Origin: Aurifilum marmelostoma
Taxonomy: Eukaryota; Ascomycota; Sordariomycetes; Diaporthales; Cryphonectriaceae
Assembly (NCBI GenBank): GCA_027559495.1
Contig: JAMXSV010000017.1
Coordinates: forward strand, 1,922,001-1,986,000
DNA length: 64,000 nucleotides
Reading direction: 5' to 3'
Positions 32,903 to 43,610 of the stretch are shown piece by piece. Below the pieces are notes generated by a model. The model was given only the letters and a program-made list of their open reading frames with translations. It did no database searches and was not told where the DNA came from. How positions within the stretch are numbered: the stretch's first letter is position 1; every line of letters begins with the position of its first letter. The position numbers were made by a program, and so were the translations under genes.

Positions 32903-34609
32903 ATGCCTTCCGAATCGAGGGTTGAGAACCCCATCCTCCATCCCTTCCTCTTCACCTACCAAGTTGGCCAATTCATCACCGACAAGATCCTATCACCCTC
33001 CGCTCCAAGCTCCAACCAGCCCCTGGCCAGGCCCAACGTTGCCATCATCGGTGCTGGTATCACCGGAGTTTCGGCTGCAGCTCATTGTGTTGGCCATGGA
33101 TTCGATGTCCAGATCTTTGAGGCTGGAGGCAAGGACCAGCTGGGAGGCATTTGGAGCGTAAGTCAATGGCTCATCAGTCCCGACTCGTACCTAGACGCAT
33201 TTTCTCGAAGAGCCAGTGACTGACTTTGTTTTGGTGTTATTCTATAGAGGGTGAACAATACCTCGAGCCTCCAGATCCACTCCTTGATGTATCGTTTCCA
33301 CCCCTCTGTTCAGTGGGAGCGAGGATACCCCGACAGACAGCAGATTCTCAGCCAGCTAAATCAGCTGTGGAAGAGATACGGTCTGGATAAGAAAACCAAG
33401 TTCGATACTAAGGTTAACAAAGTCTATCAAGATGAGAAGGGACGCTGGATCATTAATGACCCCTCCAACGGGAGGTTTGACGGTCTCATTGCTGCAGTGG
33501 GCACTTGTGGCGAGGCTAAACGTGAGTAAGATTTCTTCAAGGCACGGCATGCATGTGGCAGAACGGTTCTGACTTGGTATATAGGTCCTCATATCCCGGG
33601 CATGGAAAAGTTCCGTGGTCAGATCTACCACTCGAGCGAGCTGACCGGCAAGAAGGCCAAGGGAAAGAAAATTGCCGTCGTCGGTGGAGGAGCCAGCGCT
33701 GTAGAGGCCCTCGAATTCGCGTCAGAGGAAGAGGCTGCGAAGATCTCCATTCTGGCCCGGAGCGACAAGTGGATCATTCCCAGGAATGCTGTCATCGACA
33801 CACTGTTTGCTTTCAACATCTTTGGCCAGGAAACCCTCTTCTCATGGATCCCAGAGACACTGCTGAAGAAATTCTTCTACCGGGACCTTGAGGACATTGC
33901 TCCTGCCAACAAGGGTGTATTCATGGATACTCCTATGGTCAACTCTGATGTGATGAACAAGATCCGCAGCGGCGCAGCTGAGTGGGTCCGTTGCGATATT
34001 GAAGAAGTACAAGAAAACGGCATCAAGGTCAACCGCCGAGCCAAGGGGGTACCGGCCGGCGGTGCTGGGCGCGAGGATGTTATCGAGGTGGACATGATTG
34101 TCCTCGCTACGGGCTTCTCGCGCCCTTCTCTATCTTTCTTACCGCAGGACAGTTTCGAGGAGCCGTACGGCGCACCTAACTGGTACCTGCAGACCTTCCC
34201 GCCAACACATCCGTCCGTCTCGGCAATCAACTGCACCTACCTGGCCGGAATAGGCTCTGTCGGCAACTGGCATATTGGTATATACACGCGCATCCTCCTG
34301 ATGTTCCTGGTCGACCCACTCACGCGGCCGAGCGCCTTCTGGATGGAGCGCTGGATCGACATGACCAAGCTGCTCAAAGCGAGTAGCCCCACGGGGGCCT
34401 TCGATTTCTTCACGTATCTTGAGCTGGTGTGGTGGTTCACGTTCTGCGTGGTGTTCAACCCATTCCGCTGGAAGTGGGCGCTGTTTGTGTTCTTCGGCCT
34501 GGGGATCGCGCTGCCCAAGAAGTTGGTGGAGGTGGAGGATACGGTCCGGAACGGACTAGGACGGCCAACCAGCGGTCGTATCAATCATGACCAGGGAACA
34601 AGCTTGTGA
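32903..34609 (+). CDS. Flavin-containing monooxygenase (class B, CzcO/FMO-like)
   Basis: Exons 32903-33157, 33248-33521 and 33585-34609 join to 517 residues (introns 90 and 63 nt). FAD-binding NVAIIGAGITGVSAAAH (GxGxxG, about residues 50-66) is followed by IFEAGGKDQLGGIWS. The motif FRGQIYHSSEL fits the FxGxxxHS signature of flavin monooxygenases and Baeyer-Villiger enzymes. The NADPH-binding VVGGGASAVEALEFA comes next, then MIVLATGF. The C-terminal region has two hydrophobic segments (YTRILLMFLVDPLT and ELVWWFTFCVVFNPF followed by WALFVFFGLGIALP), so membrane attachment is likely. Substrate is unknown; neighbours give no pathway context. Confidence 0.9.
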
Positions 34610-35391
34610 GCTGTCCATGAGTCGATGAGATTACCAGTCTTGTCTTGAAATTAACATTGAATGACTCTTCGTTCTCGCCTCAAATCAGTTTTTTCGGAAC
34701 TCCCAGGCATGATTCATGCCGGAAGATATCAAGTCAGGGTGTGTCTGGAACTAATAGAAGTTCTAATATAGAGAAATGGAAGGACTGGACAGGTTATGGA
34801 AACCGACAAGAGAATAGTTTGGTAGCAATGTCTCAGACTCTGTCAGGTAATCGCCTCGTGGCGTTCTAGTAGGCAGCTGATATATCGAGCATTGCATCAG
34901 CCCACATCGGACTGATCAGCAATCTTACTCGGTCAAGATGCTTTCCACGGATAGCACAGCACAGAACGAGTCAAGGTCTGTTTTGATCTTTAACTCTAGA
35001 ATCCATCACACCGACGATCCTAGGGCTGTTATGAAGTAATTACTCGAGATAAGACCAGGGGAATAGTAGTGTGGAGGGTACCAAGGAATGTACAACGAAC
35101 GTATCACAATTACAACAGGCTATAGCGCAGCCACTCAGATCAACTTTCAACAAGACACCATGAATCATGATGTTGTGTTCCTAGTATTGCAGAATACCTC
35201 ATGCAACCAAAGAGACGAAATAGCTGAGGATCATGAACGCTCCAGATTTTTGAATACTTGTCTAGGTGTTTTAAAAAAAAAAATACGAGTCTAAGCATGC
35301 GGGCCGGGCAAGCAGTCTACAATATCCTGAATGTTTCTCAGACCCATGTTATTGCAAACAAAAGAGAATAGATAGGACGTGTAGAGTTCCC
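34610..35391. other. Intergenic region between convergent FMO and PDX2 genes
   Basis: AT-rich 3' flanks; an A-rich run occurs at 35273-35282. No gene recognised. Confidence 0.35.
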
Positions 35392-36373
35392 TCATAGCGT
35401 CTTCAGCACCTGCTCAAGCCACCAAACATGTATGCGAATATCATCCGTCAGCTCGGGGTGGAAGCTGGTCCCCATGATATTGCCCTGCCTAACAGCAACA
35501 ATGTTGTTGAGCTCCCCTCCATGAATCTCGTCGATCGATCTCTCCACCGGCCCTCCCCTGACTCTATGGGTCCGGTCGGGCAGGACGCCCAGGATCTCGA
35601 CCTTGGCCTTGTCAGGATTCCCACTCGACACCTCGACGCCCGGCTCCACGGCGTCGATGACTTTGGTCGCCGTCTCCGTCTGCTCTTCCTTCTCCGTCCT
35701 GCCATCCATCACTAGCAGCTGCTCCACGATAGGCGCCCTGATAAAGACCCCCGGAAAGGGAGCCGCGCCATCGGCCTCAGAGAGGGCCCCCGACTGCGCC
35801 AGAAAGGGAAGCTGCACGTCGGCCACGAAGCTCTCGATCTGCCGGCCAAAGTGGTTCCGGTGCACGCGGACGTCCAGGCCGCCAATCAGCTCTTGCCCTC
35901 CCTTTTTGGTAGCATTCGCTTGCTCTGCGAGGAGGATGAGGCCTGCGCAGGTGCCCCAGGTTGGCTTCTGTGATGTCCTGTCGGGCCGGTGTTAGCGTAG
36001 ATCCAGTAGATGATCTTGCAAGTAAAGCCAAAAAGAAAAAAGAAGGGTGAGGAGGAGGTATGGAAAGAGGTGTTTTGGTTTTGTAGAGTGGGAGAGAAAG
36101 TGAATCAACTAACTTGACAAATTCTCTCAGGGGCTCCAGGAGCCCGGATTGTGCTGCGATGAGGGCAATGGTTGTGCTCTCGCCGCCAGGAATGACGAGG
36201 GCATCACATCGTGCGAGGTCCTGAGGGTTTCTGACCTCGGTGAGGTCAAAGGTGAACTTGGAAGCACGTTCTGCTGGCGAGTTGACAAGGTGCTGTACTG
36301 ATCTCTGGAGAAGTGACAGGTGCTCAAGGAAACCGCCCTGAAGGGCCAAAACGCCAATAGTAACAACGGCCAT
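35392..36373 (-). CDS. pdx2: Pyridoxal 5'-phosphate synthase glutaminase subunit (PDX2/Sno)
   Basis: Exons 36373-36114 and 35977-35392 join to 281 residues (136-nt intron). Start MAVVTIGVLALQGGFLEHLS. Class I-like glutaminase features are VIPGGESTTIALIAAQSGL, the nucleophile motif TWGTCAGLILLA (Cys), LDVRVHRNHFGRQIESF, and GTSFHPELTDD with the catalytic His-x-Glu. The spliced junction FVKTSQKPTWG keeps the family spacing, which decided donor GTTAGT and acceptor ACAG. The subunit releases ammonia from glutamine and channels it to PDX1 for PLP synthesis in the cytosol. A hydrophilic insert (about residues 178-215, with KEEQTETA) is longer than in bacterial PdxT. The PDX1 gene starts 1.4 kb away in the opposite direction. 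Confidence 0.94.
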
Positions 36374-37751
36374 TTGCAGGTCTGGTCGGTCAGGTTGAAA
36401 GTCGTCTGTCTGTGCTGAAGAAAGACCATGCCAAGTGAGAGCAAGTAATGTCGATGAGGAAGAGATATCAAGAAGGAATGAATGAATTGATGCTCTCCTG
36501 ACGACACCAGGATCACAAATTGGGCTCGGACAAAAAGGACGAGTCAAGGAATAGACCATGCGCCTCGTAACGACTCAAGCGTCACGGTGTGGTTTTGGTT
36601 ATCAGAAATATGTTGTTATACGAAAAGGCGGTCGCCGAGTCATCAATTAATTAATATGTGGCGTGTACCATTGGAAACAAGAAGTATTAAGAAAACAGAC
36701 AAATGAGGTGCTCACTGGCTGCTTCACTTCAGCCTCCTGGAATAAGGACAGAAATTTGGAGTCAAAGGGCCGTTCCTAGCGGGGTGCGTGTAAGAAAAGC
36801 CAAGTAAAGCTGGTGTGCATTAAACGGGAAGAGGGAGGGGGAAAAAAGAAAAAGACAAATTAAAAAAAAGAAGGTTGCCGCGGAACCCCGACAAGATCAT
36901 AATTAAAGTACTATTTTAGGTAATAAACTGATGGTTCAGATTCCTCATCAGGCGCTGTTTTTATAATTGTAGTAAGGATGACGTCCTCTACTTGAGCGAC
37001 ATCGGATTCTGCGCAAATCAATTAACACAACTTGAGTCACAGAGGGGCTTGCTTTTTTCTCTCTTACTCGGGACATTGCATCGGACGTGCTCACCTGCGC
37101 ACGACAATCTTACTCGCATTAAGCAGGACGACTGCAACATATCAAACTTATCAACACAGGTCCTGCATGTGACTGGTTCATCTTCCTTGTCTTAGTGTGT
37201 GGTAGGACCTTCGACTCGTGGCCCTTGTCTCGGATCCCCTCTGAGGATCAGCAGCGTGACCTCTGGACCCGGGCTCTGCATGCTGGTTCGAATCATCCCG
37301 TTATGATTGTGCCAACCACGGGCTCGGCACAATAGTGGCAAGACTAAGAAAACCTTGTGCAGCATCAAGTACGCTCACTGTACGAGCAGGACGAGCTACC
37401 CTTACCTTACTCTCCGCCCTGCATGTCACTCGATGAAGGGTAGCTCCAGGGTTCCCTTTGCATCGAAGCCTTCTAGAAGCTCTTGGCCACACACACTATA
37501 CGATTAGAATCAGTCATCGACTTCGGCATAAAAAGGCTGTTGATCCCGCCTTCGGCCTCAAGCAGTTCAGACTATTTATCACTCATTAGACATCCTCTAC
37601 TCACTCCCTTTCCTCCCTGAACACACAGACAGACAGCCAGACAGACAGACAGACCGTCATCCCTCTGCAAAGTCACGAACAACGGACTCTCAAAGCACCC
37701 TGGTGGTTATAAGAGACTATATCCAAAACTTCATTTCTTCCACTCTTCGCA
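36374..37751. promoter_or_regulatory. Shared intergenic region of the divergent PDX2-PDX1 pair
   Basis: 1.38 kb separate the two start codons and no gene is recognised between them. The PDX1 side is CT-rich with an ACAG microsatellite at about 37624-37654, probably in the 5' leader. TTAATTAATTAAT-like sequence lies near 36643-36656. A TGAGTCA site is listed separately. Confidence 0.6.
37033..37039. promoter_or_regulatory. Gcn4/CPC1-type core site TGAGTCA
   Basis: The heptamer TGAGTCA lies 719 bp upstream of the PDX1 ATG and 660 bp upstream of the PDX2 ATG. In yeast the divergent SNZ1-SNO1 pair needs Gcn4. A single heptamer occurs by chance several times in 64 kb, so the site is only suggestive. 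Confidence 0.3.
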
Positions 37752-38714
37752 ATGGCAGCTACCAACGGCAACACAACCGTCAACCTGGCCACACCAGCCA
37801 CCAGCAACAATGGCAACTCCTCCTCCAAAACATCTTTTGCCGTCAAGGCTGGCCTCGCCCAGATGCTCAAGGGCGGCGTGATCATGGACGTCACCAATGC
37901 CCAGCAGGCCCGCATCGCCGAGGAGGCCGGAGCTTGTGCCGTCATGGCCCTGGAGCGTGTCCCCGCCGATATCCGCAAGGACGGCGGCGTGGCCCGCATG
38001 TCGGATCCGGCCATGATCAAGGAGATCCAGGACGCCGTGACCATCCCCGTCATGGCCAAGGCCCGCATCGGCCACTTTGTCGAGTGCCAGATCCTCGAGG
38101 CCCTGGGCGTCGACTATATCGACGAGTCCGAGGTGCTCACCCCGGCCGACAACGCCTACCACGTCGAGAAGAGTGGCTTCGGCGTGCCCTTTGTGTGCGG
38201 CTGCCGCAACCTGGGCGAGGCCCTGAGGCGCATCGCCGAGGGCGCCGCCATGATCCGCACCAAGGGCGAGGCCGGCACCGGCGACGTCGTCGAGGCCGTC
38301 AGGCACATGCGCACTGTGAGCGCTGATATCGCCAAGGCCAAGGCCGCGCTGGTCTCCGAGGGCGAGGTCGGGATCCGGGCGCTGGCCAAGGAGCTGGGCT
38401 GCGACGCCGCCCTGCTGAGGCAGACGGCCGAGCTGGGTCGTCTCCCTGTCGTCAACTTTGCTGCCGGCGGCGTGGCGACCCCTGCGGACGCCGCCCTCAT
38501 GATGCAGCTTGGCTGTGATGGTGTGTTTGTGGGCAGTGGCATCTTCAAGTCTGGCGATGCGGCCAAGAGGGCCAAGGCCATCGTCAAGGCGACTACGCAC
38601 TACAAGGACCCCAAGGTGTTGGCCGAGTGCAGTGCTGGTCTCGGCGAGGCTATGGTCGGGATCAACTGTGACAGCATGAAGAAGGAGGAGAGACTTGCTG
38701 GTCGTGGGTGGTGA
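37752..38714 (+). CDS. pdx1: Pyridoxal 5'-phosphate synthase subunit (PDX1/Snz)
   Basis: One exon, 320 residues. After a Thr/Asn/Ser-rich head of about 25 residues the (beta/alpha)8 barrel starts at FAVKAGLAQMLKGGVIMDV. Key sites: the Schiff-base lysine in VMAKARIGHF, the second lysine in IRTKGEAGTG, and the phosphate-binding FAAGGVATPADAALM followed by DGVFVGSGIFK. It condenses ribose 5-phosphate, glyceraldehyde 3-phosphate and ammonia to PLP; ammonia comes from the PDX2 subunit. Heavily C/G-biased third positions suggest high expression, and produce a long antisense open frame that is not a gene. Confidence 0.97.
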   Translation: MAATNGNTTVNLATPATSNNGNSSSKTSFAVKAGLAQMLKGGVIMDVTNAQQARIAEEAGACAVMALERVPADIRKDGGVARMSDPAMIKEIQDAVTIPVMAKARIGHFVECQILEALGVDYIDESEVLTPADNAYHVEKSGFGVPFVCGCRNLGEALRRIAEGAAMIRTKGEAGTGDVVEAVRHMRTVSADIAKAKAALVSEGEVGIRALAKELGCDAALLRQTAELGRLPVVNFAAGGVATPADAALMMQLGCDGVFVGSGIFKSGDAAKRAKAIVKATTHYKDPKVLAECSAGLGEAMVGINCDSMKKEERLAGRGW

Positions 38715-39038
38715 GGACTTTCCCACCGGCCGCGCGAACAAAGGAATATCAAGAGGGGGAAAAAAAAAAATAAAAAGTCAAGAAACGATCTTCAACGACA
38801 CTTACGGTTCCTTCCCTTCTCAGCTGAGATTGTAACATCCGGTACACTTGCTATAGGACATGCCCTTTGGATTCGCTTTCGTCATTTTTACACATTTCAT
38901 CATGATTGGTTAGAACCTTGGAAAATCAAAATAGCACATAGCATAGCTGTCAACAAGAATATCTGACCATTCGCTCAAGGTAGAAAAAAAAAAGTTATAT
39001 CTACTCATCGTCAAGGACACAGCCCCGAATGTCTTCTA
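38715..39038. other. Short intergenic region between convergent genes
   Basis: Contains an A-rich run right after the PDX1 stop (38760-38776) and AT-rich 3' flank. Nothing else is seen. Confidence 0.4.
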
Positions 39039-40373
39039 CTATGAGTGAACAGCCCCCAGTCCATGCCAGAGGTTTGCGACCAAGAGACTAACCACAGATG
39101 CTTGCGTGCCAATTGTGGCAGGCGAGTAAGGACCGGCCCACGATATTCCAAACAAGCCCGAAGATGCGTTCCGGTCCTTGGTCCAGGCAGACTGGGCGTT
39201 TTTGGCAAGGTACTTGGCGTAGGGTCTGTCTGCAATAAGCACGTTCAGCTCGGCGAGATTTCTGGTGAAGATGCCCTTGAAGGCCTGCTGGTTCTCGTCA
39301 CAGTTGCCTTGAGGCTCGCATCCGTTCTCTGTCAGGATGCCTCTTGGTGATAATTTGTCGCTGTCGATAACGGCGTCTGCAATACTCCTTGCTGCGTCGA
39401 TATATGTGGAGTTCTTGGTAGCCAGGTAGATCTCGGACAGAGCCCCTAGGATCACGCCTTGGTTGTAGGTCCACTCGGTAGCATTATTGTTGACGCAGGT
39501 GTCGGTCAGGCCATCGTTGATCAGGTCTTGCGAGTTGATCATGCCAGACTGGTTGAACCAATTCCAGGCCTTGAGGGCCCTGGACAGGTACTGCGTGTCC
39601 CCGGGCACGCGGTTGTGCAGCGAGGCTGCCAGCTTGATGTACAGCTCATTGCTGATGGCGTTCTTGTATGTCAGGTCCGGGATATCCCAGATCACGCCCC
39701 CTCCGCAAGTGCTGTTCCAGTATTTGTAGATGTAGGCCTCGTCCAGCTTGGCGTAATCAAGATAGGTGCTGTTGGCCGTGATGTCGTAGAGCCGCACCAT
39801 GGCCAGCGCCCACCAGCCCGTGTCGTCGGTACTGTCTGCGCGGAATTTACCTCCTCCCATGGGCCACCATGCCAGGGGGCCGGACTGTTTCTGCGTGGTC
39901 CCCTCGGCCAAGGAAAGATACTGATTATCCTTGGTAGTGAACACTAATCAATGTTGTCAGTATTTCTTCTGAACTCCCCAGCTCTCATCAAGATGCAGAC
40001 GTACTGTAGTCACAGACAGCTTGAAGGGCGTTACCAGTGAGCCACCAGGCAGTCGTCGAGTTCTGTGCTAGCAATCAGCCATATTTCCACGGACTCGGAG
40101 CCGATACTGCTTCACATACCCATCGCCCATCTGTCTCGTTATACCTATCCGTTCGTCAGCTCATGTTCGCACGGTCAGACTGCCAATACCCTGGTAAACA
40201 AACCATGCTTTATTCATGGCATTGATCGAGGCTGCAATTTCTGCAGGTGTGACCTCGAAACCCGTGTCATTTCTTTTGTAGATCCCGTCTTTGGAAGTGG
40301 GTACCCGCAAGGCGAGGCCGTCTTGAAAACAACACGACGCCGCCAGGATAATGAGAGACGTAAGTTTGACCAT
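39039..40373 (-). CDS. Glycoside hydrolase family 76 (alpha-1,6-mannanase-like), secreted
   Basis: Exons 40373-40204, 40144-40120 (25 nt), 40062-40005 and 39943-39039 join to 385 residues (introns 59, 57 and 61 nt). Signal peptide MVKLTSLIILAASCCFQDGLA. Splicing recovers AWYNETDGRW followed by NSTTAWWLTGNALQAVCDY, the conserved N-terminal GH76 block. The catalytic pair is in RADSTDDTGWWALAMVRL (Asp-Asp). CGGGVIWDIPDLTYKNAISNE and NEWTYNQG-like TEWTYNQGVILGALSEIY follow. Several N-x-S/T sites fit secretion. GH76 enzymes hydrolyse alpha-1,6-mannan backbones or, as Dfg5/Dcw1, act on GPI-anchored wall proteins; no GPI signal is seen here, so a free secreted enzyme is likelier. The 25-nt exon 2 would be easily missed. 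Confidence 0.9.
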
Positions 40374-41365
40374 GACTGCTGTGGATGTACCCCAGACTGA
40401 TAACGAAGGCCGCTGAGATAGATTTCTCTGTGAAATGACGTGCTACAAATCCGCTGGATTTGGAAAGAGTGTGGTATTTATGGGCTCGTGGTCGGTCTTA
40501 AGGTTGCAGGCGAAGAAAGACGGCCAAATTGAACATATGATGGGCGCGTCACGGTCTACCTCTTCACCCTGGCCGTGACATAGTCATGCTCGGTGACGAC
40601 CAAATTAGCATCAATGCGCCGTGTTTCCGAGTCTACTTTTCACATGATCCGTGAAGAAATGTGGGTAATAACAATTTATTGCTGCATCGCGAACCGTGAT
40701 TGCTCGGCCAACAATGACCAGTAAATTACCACTTGGCCTTGCATATCGTCTACTGCAACATGCCGTTCTTAGTAGGGAATTCTGGCAAAGGTGTGCCGCA
40801 GCGTCTCATCAAACTTTCCGAGGGTCTTACCTATCAAAGGGTTTTCAAGGCTTTTCCTGGGATGCGCAGGACCGGAAAAGCCATGGATGCTACGGCCACT
40901 TGTCTCCTAAGCGCCGGGTGTGACCTGGAAGAAGGCTTTTTCGGCGCCTTCTCCTGGAACTATTGAACACAGACGCGGTTGAGACGCATGGGCTGGTTCG
41001 CGATATAACAGATCTAGGAAATACTACCGGTGATCGTTCATGCGCGGATCCTGGTTCCTGATGCACCCAACACACCGAAATCCGACTTGTGCGTCTGCTG
41101 TTACGGAAGGCCCCCGGTATTGGGTTGATTTTCTGCTCGCTCGTTAGGGTTACTGTGATACTTTTGTGAGTTCATCGGCGGTTCGTCTTAAGAAAATCCC
41201 CCCGAGAGGAGGGTGTGACGGAACCAGCTGACGGGTTACCTTGGGGCTCTTGTGTGACCCCCCTGCCACTGGGACATTGGGTAATGACCTAGGAGGAGAG
41301 ACCCGGTCATGCATACGTGCCGCACGCCTGACATTGTCAGTGTGTAAATAATTTTCGTAGGTTTC
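40374..41365. other. Intergenic region upstream of the GH76 gene
   Basis: About 1 kb with the GH76 promoter next to 40373. Short open frames only. No gene recognised. Confidence 0.35.
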
Positions 41366-41367
41366 TA

Positions 41368-41440
41368 CTCTCAGGTGCGCTCAAGTGAACGGCTCTTCCA
41401 CTGTTAGACTTTTGGCCCCCCATACATTTCAGCCAAAAGC
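41368..41440 (+). repeat. Left terminal inverted repeat
   Basis: Pairs with 41849-41914 on the opposite strand, with two substitutions and a 3-nt indel in the first about 55 positions. Confidence 0.8.
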
Positions 41441-41848
41441 ACCGTTCATATTAAGATTAAGCAATCCGCTACGGATAAATTCATACTAACAATTCACTCG
41501 TAGCTATAACGTTTATATCACAGAATCTGAAAGAGTACGTAGTATATTTGAGAAATTGGAGAGAGAGTGGTTAAGTTAATCTTCAATCTCGTGCGCCGAC
41601 GTTAGTCTTCTCTCGCTCCGGCGTAACACAGAATAGCCCTCGAACCAGATTTTTGCACTCTAAGCTATCGAAATTTCTAAGAATTAAGTTAGGACCTACT
41701 ATTATCTAAAACATCTTAAGAAAAGTACGAGTACGATCTCTATCTAGCTTAAGATATACGATATAAGTGTAATTCCTTTATAACCTTAATCTAGGTAGAT
41801 AAACGTTTAAAGGCTTAGTTTTATTACGAGGAGAAAAAAAGGGGGGGG

Positions 41849-41914
41849 TTTTGGCTTAAAATTTGGGGGCCAAAAGTCTAACAGTGGAGCCGTTCACTTG
41901 AACCCACCTGAGAG
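41849..41914 (-). repeat. Right terminal inverted repeat
   Basis: Reverse complement of the left repeat; a G8 tract (41841-41848) borders its inner end. Confidence 0.8.
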
Positions 41915-41916
41915 TA

Positions 41917-43610
41917 TCATCCATTGTAGGACAAAGACCAACCGTGTCAAGGGACAAGTTGGGAATATATTCTTGCACAATACAGTCTTCCACGATTACA
42001 CATGAGTAACTTTCTCGAGCACGAGAAACGTCTCTGAGATTCCTGTTGATTTGATTCGTCATGGAAAAATTCTATACTAAATGGTTTTGGCGAACAGTTC
42101 CAGTCCGAAAGTGTGATGACTGGATAGAGCCTCGTTGCCGTTTCAATAGCAGATCTGCGTGAGGAAACCACTGTACCAATGGTATGATAATATAGTCAGG
42201 TGACGACTTTTAGGTTATGTCAAAGCCTCCTCTCTTTATCACCCTTTGTGGATAGAAACGAGATTTCCCAAGGGTTCGTAAAGGAAACCAAGAGGCATCA
42301 TCTCACAAGAAAGCCATCAAATTCTACATAGACCACTTAGGTTACCTTAATTAGTAACCATTCTTTAATATATCAGGTTAGCTAAGTCTGGCAACGTTGT
42401 ATTGAATGGCAATGATAGTACCTTCCTCTCACGGATCATTCTGGAGCATATATATTGATATTCTCGGATGCTTCTTAATGTTAGCTGCCAACGTCCAAGA
42501 CACTAATCACCTCTGAGTCTTTTATCTTTCATGGTTAGGCTCATATCACGAAGGACATGTGTTTTGCTGTGTGCCTTAGTGTCCTAATTGATTGTAATTA
42601 TGATTATTTGGGTAGGACACAATGCAATGGACATGCACCTGTGACAGTGGCACAGGATCAGTACTGATATCTCACTTTGGTGGTCATTACGAATTGCCCA
42701 GCGGCAATCCAATATGAGAAAACACATCGTTATCTTCAACAGGCTCGGCAAGCAGCGCCAGAACGGCAGCGGCAGCGTCATCAACATGTCAAAACGATGC
42801 CCCTCTCGCATCCAACAACGGCCTCTAAGCCACCGACAAGATAGGAATCGGCATCGGAGCAGGCCTAAGGCTCCGTAGCGATCCTCAGCGCGGTGGGGCT
42901 TTCGTCTTGTGAAGGCTCGGGCGCAGCAGGAGATCCGTGGCCGCCGAGCTGGGCGAGGGCAAGCCCAGAGGGGCATTGTCCGCGCACAAGGAGCGTGCTG
43001 CGGGTGTTGCCGCGGAAGCGGGCCGAGCTGGCTGCTATGGTCTCTGATGAAATGCGAACGAGAAGGGGCCTCGAGATGAGGAAAGAGAAAACTATGCACC
43101 TTGCTGACGTGGTGAAGCAGGTTGTGGCAACGCCGGTGTGTGAGTTGGAAGGGGTGCGTTTGGTGAGTAGCCGACGTTGCGTGATTTGGCTGCTGGGCGG
43201 AAGATGTAGTGAAAATGATGAATACCCCAGAACCCCAAGACAAGCGATGATACATGAAGAACAGAACATGCAGTACATCAAGAATAAGTAAGGGGTATGT
43301 ATAAGGTCAAATCATGAGACGGGCTCGTTTCATCTATTACATTTCTTCCCTTGTGGCTCACAGAGTCCAAGGCTGTTTGTTTGCTCATACATATTCCGGA
43401 CCAGTATGCCCCCGCAATCTCGGGATCTCTAGGAATTTCTTTCGTTTCATGATCCATTACGCCGAGCCTTGCCAGGCGATGCATGTTCTAAATACGTTCA
43501 ATCATTGCGACGAGGTAGAGACAGGTCAGGGCTGTCGGTTTCGTCGTACGTCGTCCGAGATCTGACCACAACTGTGCAGGTGGCCGTCCTCGTATACAGC
43601 CGAAGATCCA
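41917..43610. other. Gene-poor, AT-rich stretch; one doubtful minus-strand frame
   Basis: The part 42180-42600 is AT-rich and has no coding character. A minus-strand frame from ATG 43278 to 42865 (138 residues, start MYCMFCSSCIIACLG) overlaps a plus-strand frame of similar length; neither is recognised and both may be chance. The end near 43610 is the 3' flank of csc1. Confidence 0.3.

Larger units (their letters stand above)
41368..41914. mobile_element. TA-flanked inverted-repeat element (MITE-like, Tc1/mariner-type), AT-rich and degenerate
   Basis: The left end, starting CTCTCAGGTGCGCTCAAGTG at 41368, matches the reverse complement of the right end, which starts CTCTCAGGTGGGTTCAAGTG from 41914. 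Similarity continues through AACGGCTC, a 3-nt indel, CACTGTTAGACTTTTGGCCCCC and on to a shared GCCAAAA, so the terminal inverted repeats are about 65-75 nt. Each end is flanked by TA (41366-41367 and 41915-41916), the target duplication of Tc1/mariner elements. The 547-bp interior has no transposase frame and is strongly AT-rich (for example 41640-41830), like RIP-mutated DNA. I cannot name the family. It reads as a non-autonomous derivative of a Tc1/mariner-superfamily (possibly pogo/Fot-like) transposon. Confidence 0.82.

Noticed and set aside
37201..37310. GGTTCGAATC resembling a tRNA B box in the PDX spacer
   Set aside because: No matching A box or pairing T stem, so it is not a tRNA gene.
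37731..38741. 336-residue minus-strand open frame antisense to PDX1
   Set aside because: Shadow of the codon bias of PDX1; composition rich in Gly, His and Asp with no family resemblance.
42584..43255. Minus-strand open frame of 223 residues
   Set aside because: No ATG start in the expected place, His/Arg/Cys-rich and unlike any family; overlapped by another antisense frame.
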